64,000 nt of DNA from Diphasiastrum complanatum. Lineage: Eukaryota > Streptophyta > Lycopodiopsida > Lycopodiales > Lycopodiaceae. The stretch lies in contig CM055096.1 in NCBI GenBank assembly GCA_029204225.1, positions 46,298,579 through 46,362,578 on the forward strand. The letters are read 5' to 3'. This document shows positions 1 through 9,696 of this stretch, in pieces. Each line of letters begins with the position of its first letter. Within the stretch, counting starts at the first letter, position 1. The translations under genes were made by a program, and so were the position numbers. The notes under the pieces were generated by a model. The model saw nothing but the letters and a program-made list of their open reading frames with translations, had not been told where the DNA came from and made no database searches.

Positions 1-1062
1 GTCCTAATATGGTAGACCAGCCCTCCAGTACTCGAGATTATTGGTCACGCCATGATTTAATTCCATGTCAAGGCCAGTTTGTGAATAATTACCTTGAGAG
101 GGCCCAAACACTCTAATTGAGACATTTGGAGGATTGCATGTATGTGTAACAGATATAGGCAGGAGGACTGCATGAAGAGATGTGATCTATTTATAGTTGA
201 CCTGCATGGGAGTTGCATGGTTTCATGCATAGGACTCTACTCTCTATATAATGAGGTAGGGATTCTCCCGTCGACATATTGGGTTAGGTTACCAGTTTCT
301 CTCTGCTCCTCTAGCTTTCACATGGCATGGCTTGGGGGCTAGATCCAGGTTTGATCTAGGATTGGTTGGGCAGTTTGGCGCATTTAATATTCTGGGCAAG
401 CTTCCTCCCTACGATGATATTCGGGACATGGCTTCAGATCTAGACGAAGACAAATCGTAACATTGGAATAGCAAAGTTCTATTCTCATCATCCATTTGTG
501 CATCATCTTTGTGCTTTTGGGATCTTAGACTCTAATGATCATGGGAGTAAGCCCTCCATCTCTTATGTTTGTTGTTGTCATTGCTGAGACTACCCACAGA
601 TTATTGTTGGAGTTTCTTCCTTGGATGGGTTGCATTGGAATATAGGCTTCTTTGTTTCTGGTGATCTTGGCAGTCACTAATTCATCAAGAATCACATGCC
701 ACTGATAAGAGACAATTTTCAGCCATAGAGATACCACAACAAGATGGTGTTGTGTGATAATCCTCTTTAGTTGGGAGACAGTGAGAATGTTCACGATGAT
801 GTTCTTCTTGTGAAATGGAGTTCAGAAAATTCTTGGCTTTCTTTCGCACAAGATACCGATGGATGGCTCCATTCTGTCATTGTGGCTGGCAACTTGTACA
901 TTTGTGTTGGGAATGTTTTTGAGTGGAGCATGAGAATGGCACTGCTTTGATCATTGTCAAACTCGTGAGGTTAGGTAGATGTGCATGGCTTTGTGGTAGA
1001 TCATAACTATCTTGATCTGATACTGCTTGGTGCTTAACTCCCTAAGGAGTTCTTCTTACAAA
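1..1062. other. Unassigned repeat-like DNA
   Basis: I see no convincing gene here. A TATA-like stretch lies at about 240-253, followed by a pyrimidine-rich segment, which would fit the promoter end of a degraded LTR, but no partner LTR or clear primer site was found. The short ORFs on both strands have no recognisable motif and look like chance frames. Confidence 0.3.
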
Positions 1063-1515
1063 TGTTGAGTGATAATTGTAATAAGCACTTTGTAGGACTT
1101 GTAGTTCTTAGTTAAACTCAATCTTGTTGATCTATTGATTTCAGTAGGATTAGTTTCAATCCCATTTCCAGTTCTTGCTTAGTTTAGATTAGTAATAATC
1201 TACAATTTATAAGTACCAAATAAATATCTGGAACAGACTGTAGAATGTAGAGGTTTGAATTCTAATAGATCCAGATTCAAGTTGAGCATCCATTATCAGT
1301 TAGAATTGAGATTAGTTTGTAGATGTACTGATTTGACACATGGGGTACATCCCCATTGCACCACCATTGCACTACAACCAGTAGAGTTGAGAAGAAAAAT
1401 AGGCCCTGTCGGCTATAGGCTGACTAGAATCTGCTTGATTGTCAGTAGGGAGAGAGTTAGAGTATTTAGCAAATAGAGAGATTCTAAGCAAACATTATCT
1501 TGTACAGAATCAACA
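1063..1515 (+). mobile_element. Possible Ty3/gypsy LTR, degraded
   Basis: The segment starts TGTTGA and ends TCAACA, a 6-bp terminal inverted repeat as expected for an LTR. Five bases after it begins a stretch at 1521-1542 that resembles the plant gypsy primer site complementary to tRNA-Asp/Asn (TGGCGCCGTTGC type), here TGGCAGCCGTTGC. I found no second copy and no gypsy coding sequence downstream. The call rests on the terminal repeat plus the primer-like match and could be coincidence. Confidence 0.3.
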
Positions 1516-1520
1516 AACAT

Positions 1521-1542
1521 TGGCAGCCGTTGCTACTGGCAA
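1521..1542 (+). other. Possible gypsy primer binding site
   Basis: TGGCAGCCGTTGC followed by TACTGG resembles the tRNA-Asp/Asn-type primer site of Tat/Athila-like gypsy elements, with one inserted base. It sits a few bases after a plausible LTR end. Confidence 0.3.
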
Positions 1543-1814
1543 TCTTCTTGAATCCTGCTCTAGAACTCGTATCTTCTAGTCCATTTTTCAGTTCTTTGTG
1601 TTTCTAACTGCCTGCTTATTTTTTTCTTGCATTCATCATTCTTTTTTACAAGCATGGTTTTCATCTCTTCTCAGAGATCAGCACTCGATTAACAACCACC
1701 CCAAATGGATCCAGATTTCCATAGCCCCACCGCTCTCCACCGCTTCTGTCACTTTTTTAGGGGTGGAAGAATATTTGAACCAATGTTTGCACCCTACAAC
1801 CCAATCAAAATTCC

Positions 1815-2180
1815 ATCCGCCGACGTGCATCCGACGACTTAAAAAAAATTACATCCAATGATTGCATCTGATGACTTTGCCTTGCATTTGACGACTAGTT
1901 AACATGATTGTCTCTGACAAAATTTCATCCGACGACTGCATCCGATGATCAGTTCCAAAAATTCTGTCCGAAGATTGCATTCGACGACTTTGCTTCTGAC
2001 GATTGCATCCGATGACTAGTCAAAGACGTTGTATCCAACGATTGTATCCGACGACCACTCCAAAATCCCTGTCCGATAATATTCCATCCGAAGTTGCATC
2101 CGACATTGTTCTATAGTTGCATCCGACATTGTCCTTACACAATTGCAACTGACATTGTCTCTAAAGTTTCATCTGACACA
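1815..2180 (+). repeat. Degenerate GCATCCGACGAC repeat field
   Basis: Over about 365 bases a core of the form GCATCCGACGAC or GCATCCGATGAT recurs more than fifteen times at irregular spacing, separated by A/T-rich spacers of 5-25 bases (for example at about 1826, 1853, 1864, 1923, 1936, 1976, 2006, 2045, 2095, 2123). It ends exactly where a copia gag fragment begins. It is not a CRISPR array: spacing and repeat sequence are too irregular. It looks like a decayed minisatellite. Confidence 0.6.
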
Positions 2181-2690
2181 GATTGGTCATATCAGACAAG
2201 CCCAATCTTCGGAAGAAGCTTGGGACATATTGAGCACACTTTACAAAGTGAGAGATGTCACTTCGAAGCTGCATCCGAGGAGAAAAATTTTCTCACTCAG
2301 AATGTCAAAAGGTGGAGTCTGTTCAAAATCACATTATTCAAGACTCTGCTAGAGTAAATGGCAACAATAGGTTCAATAATTGAAGATTCAGATGTTGTAA
2401 TGACCTTATTGTCTAGCTTGCCATTTTCTTATGAAAATTGAGTGATGATGATTTCTACTCACTTAGATATAACTTTGTCTAGAGTCATAATTATGCTGCT
2501 GCAGGAGGAAACTTGAAGACTTGGTCTGAATCTCAGGGCTCACTTGGACGATTATCAAGGTAAACACAATGAGCTTAATGGAACATCCTCATCCTCCATC
2601 AACGACTCCCAGACTTTGTTCTCCAAGAAGAGTACAAAGAAGCAACATAAGAAACAAGTTATCAGACAATTCGACAGGACCTTGGTTCTC
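2170..2690 (+). pseudogene. Copia gag fragment, decayed
   Basis: Plus-strand translation gives EEAWDILSTLYKVRD, then a stretch resembling LRQMATIGSIIED and LPFSYEN, broken by stops and frame changes. The same order of motifs occurs in the minus-strand copia gag at 4300-5060 (EVWDILSTLYEVRDIASKLH, LRQMATVRSVIDN, LPSSYDSW), so both derive from one copia family. The fragment covers the middle of Gag only: the N-terminal substrate segment and the zinc knuckle are not visible. It is a dead remnant in the opposite orientation to its relative 2 kb away. Confidence 0.7.
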
Positions 2691-3186
2691 CCATAAGTCT
2701 TGCATTGTAAGAGATGATCTAAAAGTGGTGCAATCTTTGTAAGAGGTGATTTTAAGGATATTAGACCAATAAGGCCCCAAAGTAGACTAAATAATACTTA
2801 GCAACGGCTAATTATCCCTCAAGATAGCTATGTTTAGCTAGGTAAGAGCCTATAACTAGTCAAGAGACATCAACTTTTGGATATTTTGGCTCATTTACAA
2901 GTGAGAACTTCTAGCTTCCTCCTTGTGAATGTGATCTATGGGGAGTTCCATTGCTAGGTCTCATGTGCCTTATCTACATGAATCCATACTCATTTTCCAT
3001 TGTTTTGTACTCTTCCTTTCATTCATAATGTGATTCTATGGAGATCTTTGTGTTTCTAGCTTTCTTTGGATATGCTATGTTGGATGCTTTGCATTTTCCT
3101 TGATATTGGCTTTACTTCCATTGTAATGGCTATTAGTTTGTTGGCACATGATAGCACAATTTGATCAATGAGATGATATTGCCAAA
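2691..3186. other. Unassigned spacer
   Basis: About 500 bases between a gag fragment and the start of an LTR. I see no coding motif, RNA gene or long repeat. Confidence 0.4.
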
Positions 3187-3871
3187 TGTTGAGAAAAAAA
3201 GAGAGAGAAGAAAGAGAGAATCAGTCGTGTGTGAGAAATGAAAATAGCTCAAAAAGAGAATGAACACGAACGAGAAGCGAAACTCGAATGAAAAGTGTTC
3301 GTGCGCAGCGGAATGAGCTATAAGACTCTTTTCCTAACGCCTATAAGAACGAACAGGACGTTAGTGATAGAAATCATGGCCGTTCTGATTATGTAGCCAA
3401 ACGTTAATTGGACACCAAAAGAATAATTTGTCGCAATCAGCTATACAAATTATTTGTCACGAATGATTTGTGAAGAGAGAGACTGTGCTTGACTAATAAT
3501 CAGTCGCGAATGATTCGCGAAAGGCAAGACTAAATATTAGTCATCTAAAATCAAATTACCAAATTGAGCAACTAGGAAGTCAGACAGAATGAAGAATAAG
3601 CATAGCAATATTGACACAGATTTGAACGTAGAACAAAGAGCTGTTATCAGATTAAGTATATCAAATATATATGTCAATAATGCGGTAGAGCACAAGACAA
3701 TAGCGGACGAAACCGCATGCTCTACAATTTGTAAAGGAATGAAACCTATGACTGACAATAAAGAATCAATGCCCAAGGCATCTACTTCGTCTACCTTTGA
3801 TAAAACTTATGATGCTAAATTTACATGCACTTGATCTTCAATCTCTTGATTAACAATCTCTCAATCGTCCA
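3187..3871 (-). repeat. 3' LTR of compact copia element
   Basis: Starts TGTTGAG on the plus strand and ends near TCGTCCA; about 685 bp. It aligns over its length with 5181-5885, sharing for example the block around the text gaaatagctcaaaaagagaa. Differences include many substitutions and small indels, so the copies have been separate for a long time. The inner end is placed where the two copies diverge. Confidence 0.7.
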
Positions 3872-5060
3872 CCTTCGAATTCTACTCTATGTTCTAGATC
3901 TGTGATTCTGCTTACAGAGAGCAGATTTGTAGATAAATTTGGTACATACAGGACTTTAGAGAGTAGCCTAGACTGATCGTTTTCAAAGCTTAATCTCATA
4001 GTACCTTCACCTTTAATAGATTGTGTGCCATTGTCGCCAAGGTGAACAAATTTTTGGGTACTGTAAGGTGTATAGGACTCGAAACAGCCAATGAGGCTAG
4101 TCATATGCTGAGTGGCTCCGGACTCCAGGAACCAAGAACTGTCGCCAGATGTTCCTTGATGGTTAGTCATGAAGACATCATGATCCGCTTCTTGAATAGG
4201 TTGTGGAGCTTCTGCAACTGCATTTGCCACTTGATTCGACTGCCCCTTGCTGTTGATCTTTGCTTGTAGTATCCGACAGTCTTGAATTTTGTGGTTGTTT
4301 TACTTGTAGTATCTACAGAACATCTTCTTCTTTGTCTGCGGATTCGACTGTTCTTTGTGCTGAGATGGTTTTTGGTCTGGCTTTGATTGCTTCGAGCCTT
4401 TCTTAGTCATGCTTTTGTTGGTGTATAGGGCCTGAGAATCAATTGAGGAACTTGAGGCTTCGTTCCTCCGCATGTCATCCTGCAACAACTTAGTAATGAC
4501 TCTCGAAAGAGTCAGTCCTGAATGAGTTGTGATGGTTATCACCCAGCTGTCATATGAGCTTGGCAAGCTTGTAAGCAGTTGCATCACTGCGTTGTCTATG
4601 ACAGATCTGACAGTAGCCATTTGCCTTAGCAGGTTCTTGAATTGATTAATGTGAATCAACAAAGAATCATCATTCGTCATCTTGAGGGAGCAAAATTTCT
4701 TCTTGAGATGTAGCTTGGAAGCTATATCTCGCACTTCATATAGTGTGCTCAAGATGTCCCAGACTTCTTTCGATGTCTGAGCCTCGAATACATGGCTGAT
4801 CTAAGTATCCGTAATGTTGAGGATGATCAGGATGAAAGCTTTACCATCCTTCAGCCTCCATCTGGCAATTGTTGCGTCGTCTGCTTTGGGTTTCCCTTCT
4901 ACACCTGTAACAACGTCATACAATTTTTTAGCCATTAGTACAATTTTCATCTTAAATTTTCATAGATGGTAATTGGCTCCATCAAGCATGTCCATGATAG
5001 GACTGGCTTTCCCATGAAAATCCATGTAGAAGAATTTGTCTAAGTGATAGGAGAAACTAT
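3850..5060 (-). pseudogene. Copia gag and protease region, broken
   Basis: Reading the minus strand from about 5060, the Gag domain begins with a segment like GANYHLWKFKMKIVLMAKK (one stop in it), continues through EVWDILSTLYEVRDIASKLH and LPSSYDSWVITITTHSGLTL, then a basic linker, and reaches a zinc-knuckle-like FCRYYK...KIQDCR in which a stop interrupts the motif and the second cysteine is not in place. The protease/pre-integrase part follows at 3850-4230 with SSWFLESGATQHMT: the aspartic-protease triad normally reads D-S-G but here is E-S-G, so the catalytic Asp is missing. LYVPNLSTNLLSVSRI is the usual copia motif downstream. Stops and the altered active site make this a pseudogene. Confidence 0.8.
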
Positions 5061-5168
5061 CAATGACTTAAGTATGAAAATCTTGTACAGAATTACAGAA
5101 CAAGAAAACAATTACTCTATCGGCAAGTATAGTCTTGTATTGTGGAAGCTTATCAGGCTACGAAAATA

Positions 5169-5180
5169 GCTCTGATACCA
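5169..5180 (-). other. Primer binding site (tRNA-iMet)
   Basis: The plus strand reads GCTCTGATACCA, i.e. TGGTATCAGAGC on the minus strand, the standard plant copia primer site, adjoining the LTR that starts at 5181. Confidence 0.85.
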
Positions 5181-5885
5181 TGTTGGGAAAGAAAGAGGGA
5201 GAGGAAAGAGAAAATCAGTCGTGTGTGAGAAACGAAAATAGCTCAAAAAGAGAATGAACACAAATGAGAAGCGAAACTCAAACAAAAAGTGTTCATGCGC
5301 AACAGAATGAGCTGTAAGACTCTTTCCCTTAGCATGACTACACCTATCAGAACGAATAGGACGTTAGTGATAGAAATCACGGCCATTCTGATTATGTAGA
5401 CAAACATTAATTGGACACCAGAAAAATAATTTGTCGTGATCAGCTAGACAAATTATTTGTCGCGAATGGGTCGTGAAGAGAGAGACTGTGCTTGACTGAT
5501 AATCAGTCGCGAATGATTTGCGAAAGACAAGACTAAATATTATTCATCTAAAATCGGATTACCACATTGAACAACTAAGAAGTCAGACAGAATGAAGAAT
5601 AAACATAGCAATATTGACACAGATCTGAACGAAGAACAAAGAGCTGGTATGAGATTAAGTATATCAAATATACATGTCAATAATGTGGTAGAGCACAAGA
5701 CAATAGCGGACGAAACCGCATGCTTTAAAAAGTTAATTCAATCTGTAAAGGAATGAAACCTATGACTGACAAAAAATAATCAATGCACAAGGCATTTACT
5801 TCATCTATCTTTGATAAAACTTTTGATGCTAAATTTACATGCACTTTATTTTCAATCTCTTGATTAACAATCTCTCAATCATCCA
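5181..5885 (-). repeat. 5' LTR of compact copia element
   Basis: Starts TGTTGGG and ends near TCATCCA, about 705 bp, partner of 3187-3871. It abuts the primer site at 5169-5180. Confidence 0.7.
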
Positions 5886-8250
5886 CCTGAATATGCAAAA
5901 TGGTATTCAGTATATATACACAATATTACAGGTGTGCAGATTAAGAAAGTGCAAAGTGGATGTGCTATCTATAGGAGATCGTGGGTGGCTGCAGTCGTTG
6001 TCAAGTATGTTAGCGAAGCTGCATGGGTGAGCATGAAAAGGATGCGACGTCAGCTTTCATTGAAATGATCATTGGTGAAGATATGAAAAATGCGTCACTT
6101 TGACGAAATGCCATGAAATTTGCTTTACAGGGTGTCTTTTTTTTGGCTTTCTAGGGCACCTTCGGCATTTTGTAAGACGGTGTCGCCTTTTTTGCCTGTC
6201 ACCAAAACACGTGTAAAAAAACAATGTCGCAATTCTTTCGTCTTTTTTCGTCTGTAAAAATTTACATGTAAATATGCAGACTGCGCGACAACGCGAGTAA
6301 AGATGCAGCATGAATGGAGGCCGATTAAAATGGGATTTAGGAGAGTAGAGGAAATAAATCCAACACCAAAGCACACGATGGTTAGTTGGAAGAGCAAATA
6401 TTAGACCTAGTTGATTGACAATTGGGCGAGTTAACTTTTAATAAAAATCCAAGAATCAACAACCATTGTGACCTGCAAAAACAACTGAAGCAATCGAAAG
6501 AGCTGCATCCACTGTTCCAGAGACCTTCTGCATCAAGAAGCCCGACTTGTATGGAGATATTTAAGAAGGCCAAGGCTTTTGCTCAGCTAGATGACGAGTC
6601 CGACGATGAAACATTGGATGCCTCCTTGTAGAGAACCAAAAAATCATGCATATCAAGAGCATGCAACCCAACTAGTCACGGCCATTCAATCTTTGAAGGC
6701 CATACTAGTATAACAAGGGAAGTCTTTCCTTAATCATGTTAATTGTCCGTGAGTACCAAAAGTTTGTTTTAAATGTAGGTCTAGGAATGTTTTGAAGAGC
6801 AATATGAAATAGTGTGGTCAATCTCAAGGAGTTGTATCAAGATTTGAAATTTTTCATGACATGAATAACCTGTTAAGTAGGTGAAATTAGTATAAGTTTG
6901 AAAATGGTTTATCTTAGCTAATTTAGGAATATCTTTATTCCTTATGATTTAACGTAAAAATTTCTTGAGTGCAATTGGAGCAACCATCGTATTGAATCAT
7001 GACGATGTCTTATCCACAAGCTCATGTGTTTATTTATCTTTCGTTTCAAAATCAATTTCTTGTAAGAATTCTTCACGAAGAGTATTAATGATCTACATTT
7101 TGATATCTACATATTATTCAGCTCATCTTGTAATTTGTCTTTAAAATAGTGCTAACATAATGAATATAATCTATCAATTACAACTCTCATTTTATGGTTT
7201 GATATAATGTTCCCTTCCAGATCTTGGTCATTGAAGACATTAGTAGACGATTCCTTTAGAGTGGGGGAGGTGATGGAGTAGCTTGTAAGGGTCCCGATCC
7301 CTCGCTTTGACTAAGGATGAGATTTTGGAGTTGTGTTTTTAGTTCAAGAATCAAAGATGCATTTAAATTTGAAGTGTAATCCCTATTCCCACCATTGTCG
7401 AAACTCGACAACATGGTAATATGCTGATTAGATTCATAACATACAATATATTACAATGAAGCCCAATCAATGAATGTGACACCATAATCAATAAATGTAA
7501 AATCATAATCAAATAATGTAATTATAAAATCTTATCAATTACAAAACAATGCATTGACATATAAGATTTAGGGTATTGAAATTAGGTAGAAAAAAAAATC
7601 AATTACAAAACTTTACATATTTAAGTTAGGGTTTCATACATTTATTGAACAAAAAAAAGTGAAATGTATGTCTATAATCTGCAACAAGATGCAAACAAAT
7701 GCACAATATATAAGAATCTACATATAAGAAACATACTCTTTAAAAATCAAAACATAAGAATCAACAATTTTTTAAATTGACTAATTTTATGTTTTTCATG
7801 TTTGTACTTGCGTGTACATGCAGTTTACCACAAGGAGATGAATTGCATTCAGATTAGTCTAGCGATGAAGGCAATACTCAAATCAACAAAGTCAATAATA
7901 TACATGTTTGTACATTGATAAGAATTTTGTTGGCTAAGTTGACATGCTTTCAAATATTACGCTAAAAAAAAAAAACCTATTTTCAAGATAAAATATGGTG
8001 CACATGCATTAAGATGTGTGAATGACGAATTGTTGAAAATCATCTGTGAAAGTTTGGACAAAAAAATGAGGGTCAACCATTAAATTTGGTAGACATTGAG
8101 GTTTGTTTAAATGATTGTTTCTTTTTATACTCTATTATAATGTTTATCATTCTATATACATTTTTATTAAATTTGTATAATGTATATAGGCAATGAATTG
8201 AATGCCATTTCACAAAGTTGCTCCATCTGGGTTCAGTTACAATCATCGTT
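5886..8250. other. Unassigned AT-rich DNA
   Basis: No recognisable gene in about 2.4 kb. A 69-codon frame at 6422-6631 (+) encodes a Ser/Glu/Asp-rich peptide ending in DDESDDETLDASL and could be a stray exon, but nothing supports it beyond being open. From about 7380 the sequence becomes strongly A/T-rich with repeated short words such as ATCAATTACAAAAC. Confidence 0.3.
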
Positions 8251-8508
8251 AGATTTTGATAGACATGAGAGAACAAAGAATGAAAAAAATTGAAGAGGCA
8301 AATATAATTGAAAAAAAAGAAAGTAATGAAAATGATTCTAATGATGATGAGATACGACATGATGAAGCAATGCAGAATAATTTTGAATCTTATTTTGAAA
8401 TAAATTATGATGCTATGCACATGTCTTCTAATGATCGAGATGGATTACGAGACAATACATTCATGTCCAAAATAACATGTTCATATAGAGGTGAGCATTC
8501 AGAAAAGC

Positions 8509-8798
8509 AATTTATGAAAAATGGACAATATTTTCATAACGTCGATTAATTCATCCAATGAAGAATTGACATTGTGAAGTTTAAGCCATTCATTATGCCA
8601 TTCTGCTACTCCCATGTGTGAGGATGGTGGTTTAGTTAGTATGTTCTCCCTTTTCCCTCCGCTTGTTCAACTTTGAAAAGGGTCATCAAGCGGCAAGTAT
8701 TTTTGATGATTTTCATAGACCACTTTTTTTATATATTTGTGCTATGTCCCACAAATGTAACATAATAATCCAATGTAATTAAACCTGCATAGTTCATC
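8509..8798 (-). pseudogene. CACTA (tnp2-like) transposase fragment
   Basis: This segment is a near copy, in the same orientation, of 62990-63288, where the minus strand encodes part of a tnp2-type CACTA transposase (see that entry). The main difference is a 9-base deletion near 8661, plus scattered substitutions that open stops in the frame. On its own it would not be recognisable; the assignment comes from the match to the second copy. Confidence 0.6.
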
Positions 8799-8799
8799 T

Positions 8800-9690
8800 A
8801 AACTTCCTTGGTTATATTGCATGAAAATGGAAAAAGATGTAACTAGAAGTACAGGAATTACTAGAGAAAAATTAAATTAGTCTTATAAGATCAATAAATT
8901 TGACAAATTTATAGTAGAAGACAAATTCATGAGAATGTGGAGTTTCACTTGTTTGCAATGTTGTGGCAATACTAAAATGTCATCAGACTCTATCAATATA
9001 TACATATAATGTGATTTTCTTGTAGATTATATTTCATCTATAATGACTAGACCAAAAATGGTGGTATGTGATAGGAAGCCATTTTGAGTGTTTGAGGTCA
9101 CTATGTTTGGATGAGATAGAAGAAGATGATGATGAATATGAGCCTAGATTACATTCTCAAAGAAACACGGTAGATAATCTACAATTGTATTTAGACTTGG
9201 ATTCAAATGAGTGAAAAGACTTATGTGATGAGAATGATGCATAAATGTAATCACAAGAATGACACATGAATGTATTTATGATTATTAATATTTATATTCA
9301 ATTACATTCTGTTGTGTGAGTTAGTTGTACATAAATAAGTGGTCTCAACAAAGATAGAAAATTAGAAAAGATGTGCGAGGGTCGTGGCATCTTGCGAGCA
9401 TAATTCCAAAACTCAATGAGCAGTTGTAAAATATTGTACCATGGAATAAAATAGACTTGGTCCATGTAAATAAAACAATTTAGAAGGCCCAAAGTCTAAG
9501 TTGCTAAGTTTTGTGTTGTAGTCAAAATCAAGTTGGTAGTAGGTAGAATGTGTTTCTTTGTGCACCATAGATCAAGTTGTGTTTTCTCGAAAGGGCTAGG
9601 ATTTCAATCCTTGCCTTAACGAAGTAGCCAATAGAAGCACAGGGGCAAGGGCCTCCCCAAGAATAAAAAGGCACCTTTTGTTCTCCAATT
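8800..9690. other. Unassigned spacer
   Basis: No gene seen. At about 9098-9215 (+) there is an acidic, Asp/Glu-rich open stretch. The last 200 bases before the copia frame have no LTR, so the 3' end of that element is missing. Confidence 0.3.
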
Positions 9691-9696
9691 TCATGC

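Larger units (their letters stand above)
3187..5885 (-). mobile_element. Compact copia element: LTR-gag-PR-LTR
   Basis: Two copies of a roughly 700-bp repeat in the same orientation enclose a copia gag and protease region read on the minus strand. A minus-strand primer site complementary to initiator tRNA-Met lies directly inside the right-hand LTR, fixing that LTR as the 5' one. Integrase, reverse transcriptase and RNase H are absent: the interior goes straight from the protease region into the 3' LTR. No matching target duplication was found at the assigned ends, so the element is old or its ends are rearranged. Confidence 0.75.

Noticed and set aside
525-794. 89-codon minus-strand frame
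   Set aside because: No recognisable motif, no neighbouring exon, and frames of this length are expected by chance.
1366-1380. CACTA-type terminus (CACTACAA)
   Set aside because: Single occurrence with no inverted partner or target duplication.
1815-2180. Possible CRISPR-like repeat array
   Set aside because: Repeat words are only about 12 bases, degenerate and irregularly spaced, and the sequence is plant nuclear DNA.
8256-8549. 97-codon acidic/lysine-rich frame as a gene
   Set aside because: A/T-driven composition, and its last part lies in the non-coding strand of the CACTA fragment repeat at 8509-8798.
9588-9640. tRNA or tRNA-derived SINE on the minus strand
   Set aside because: A T-arm-like GGATTGAAATCC and a weak A-box-like word occur, but no cloverleaf can be formed and no poly-A tail or repeat copy is seen.
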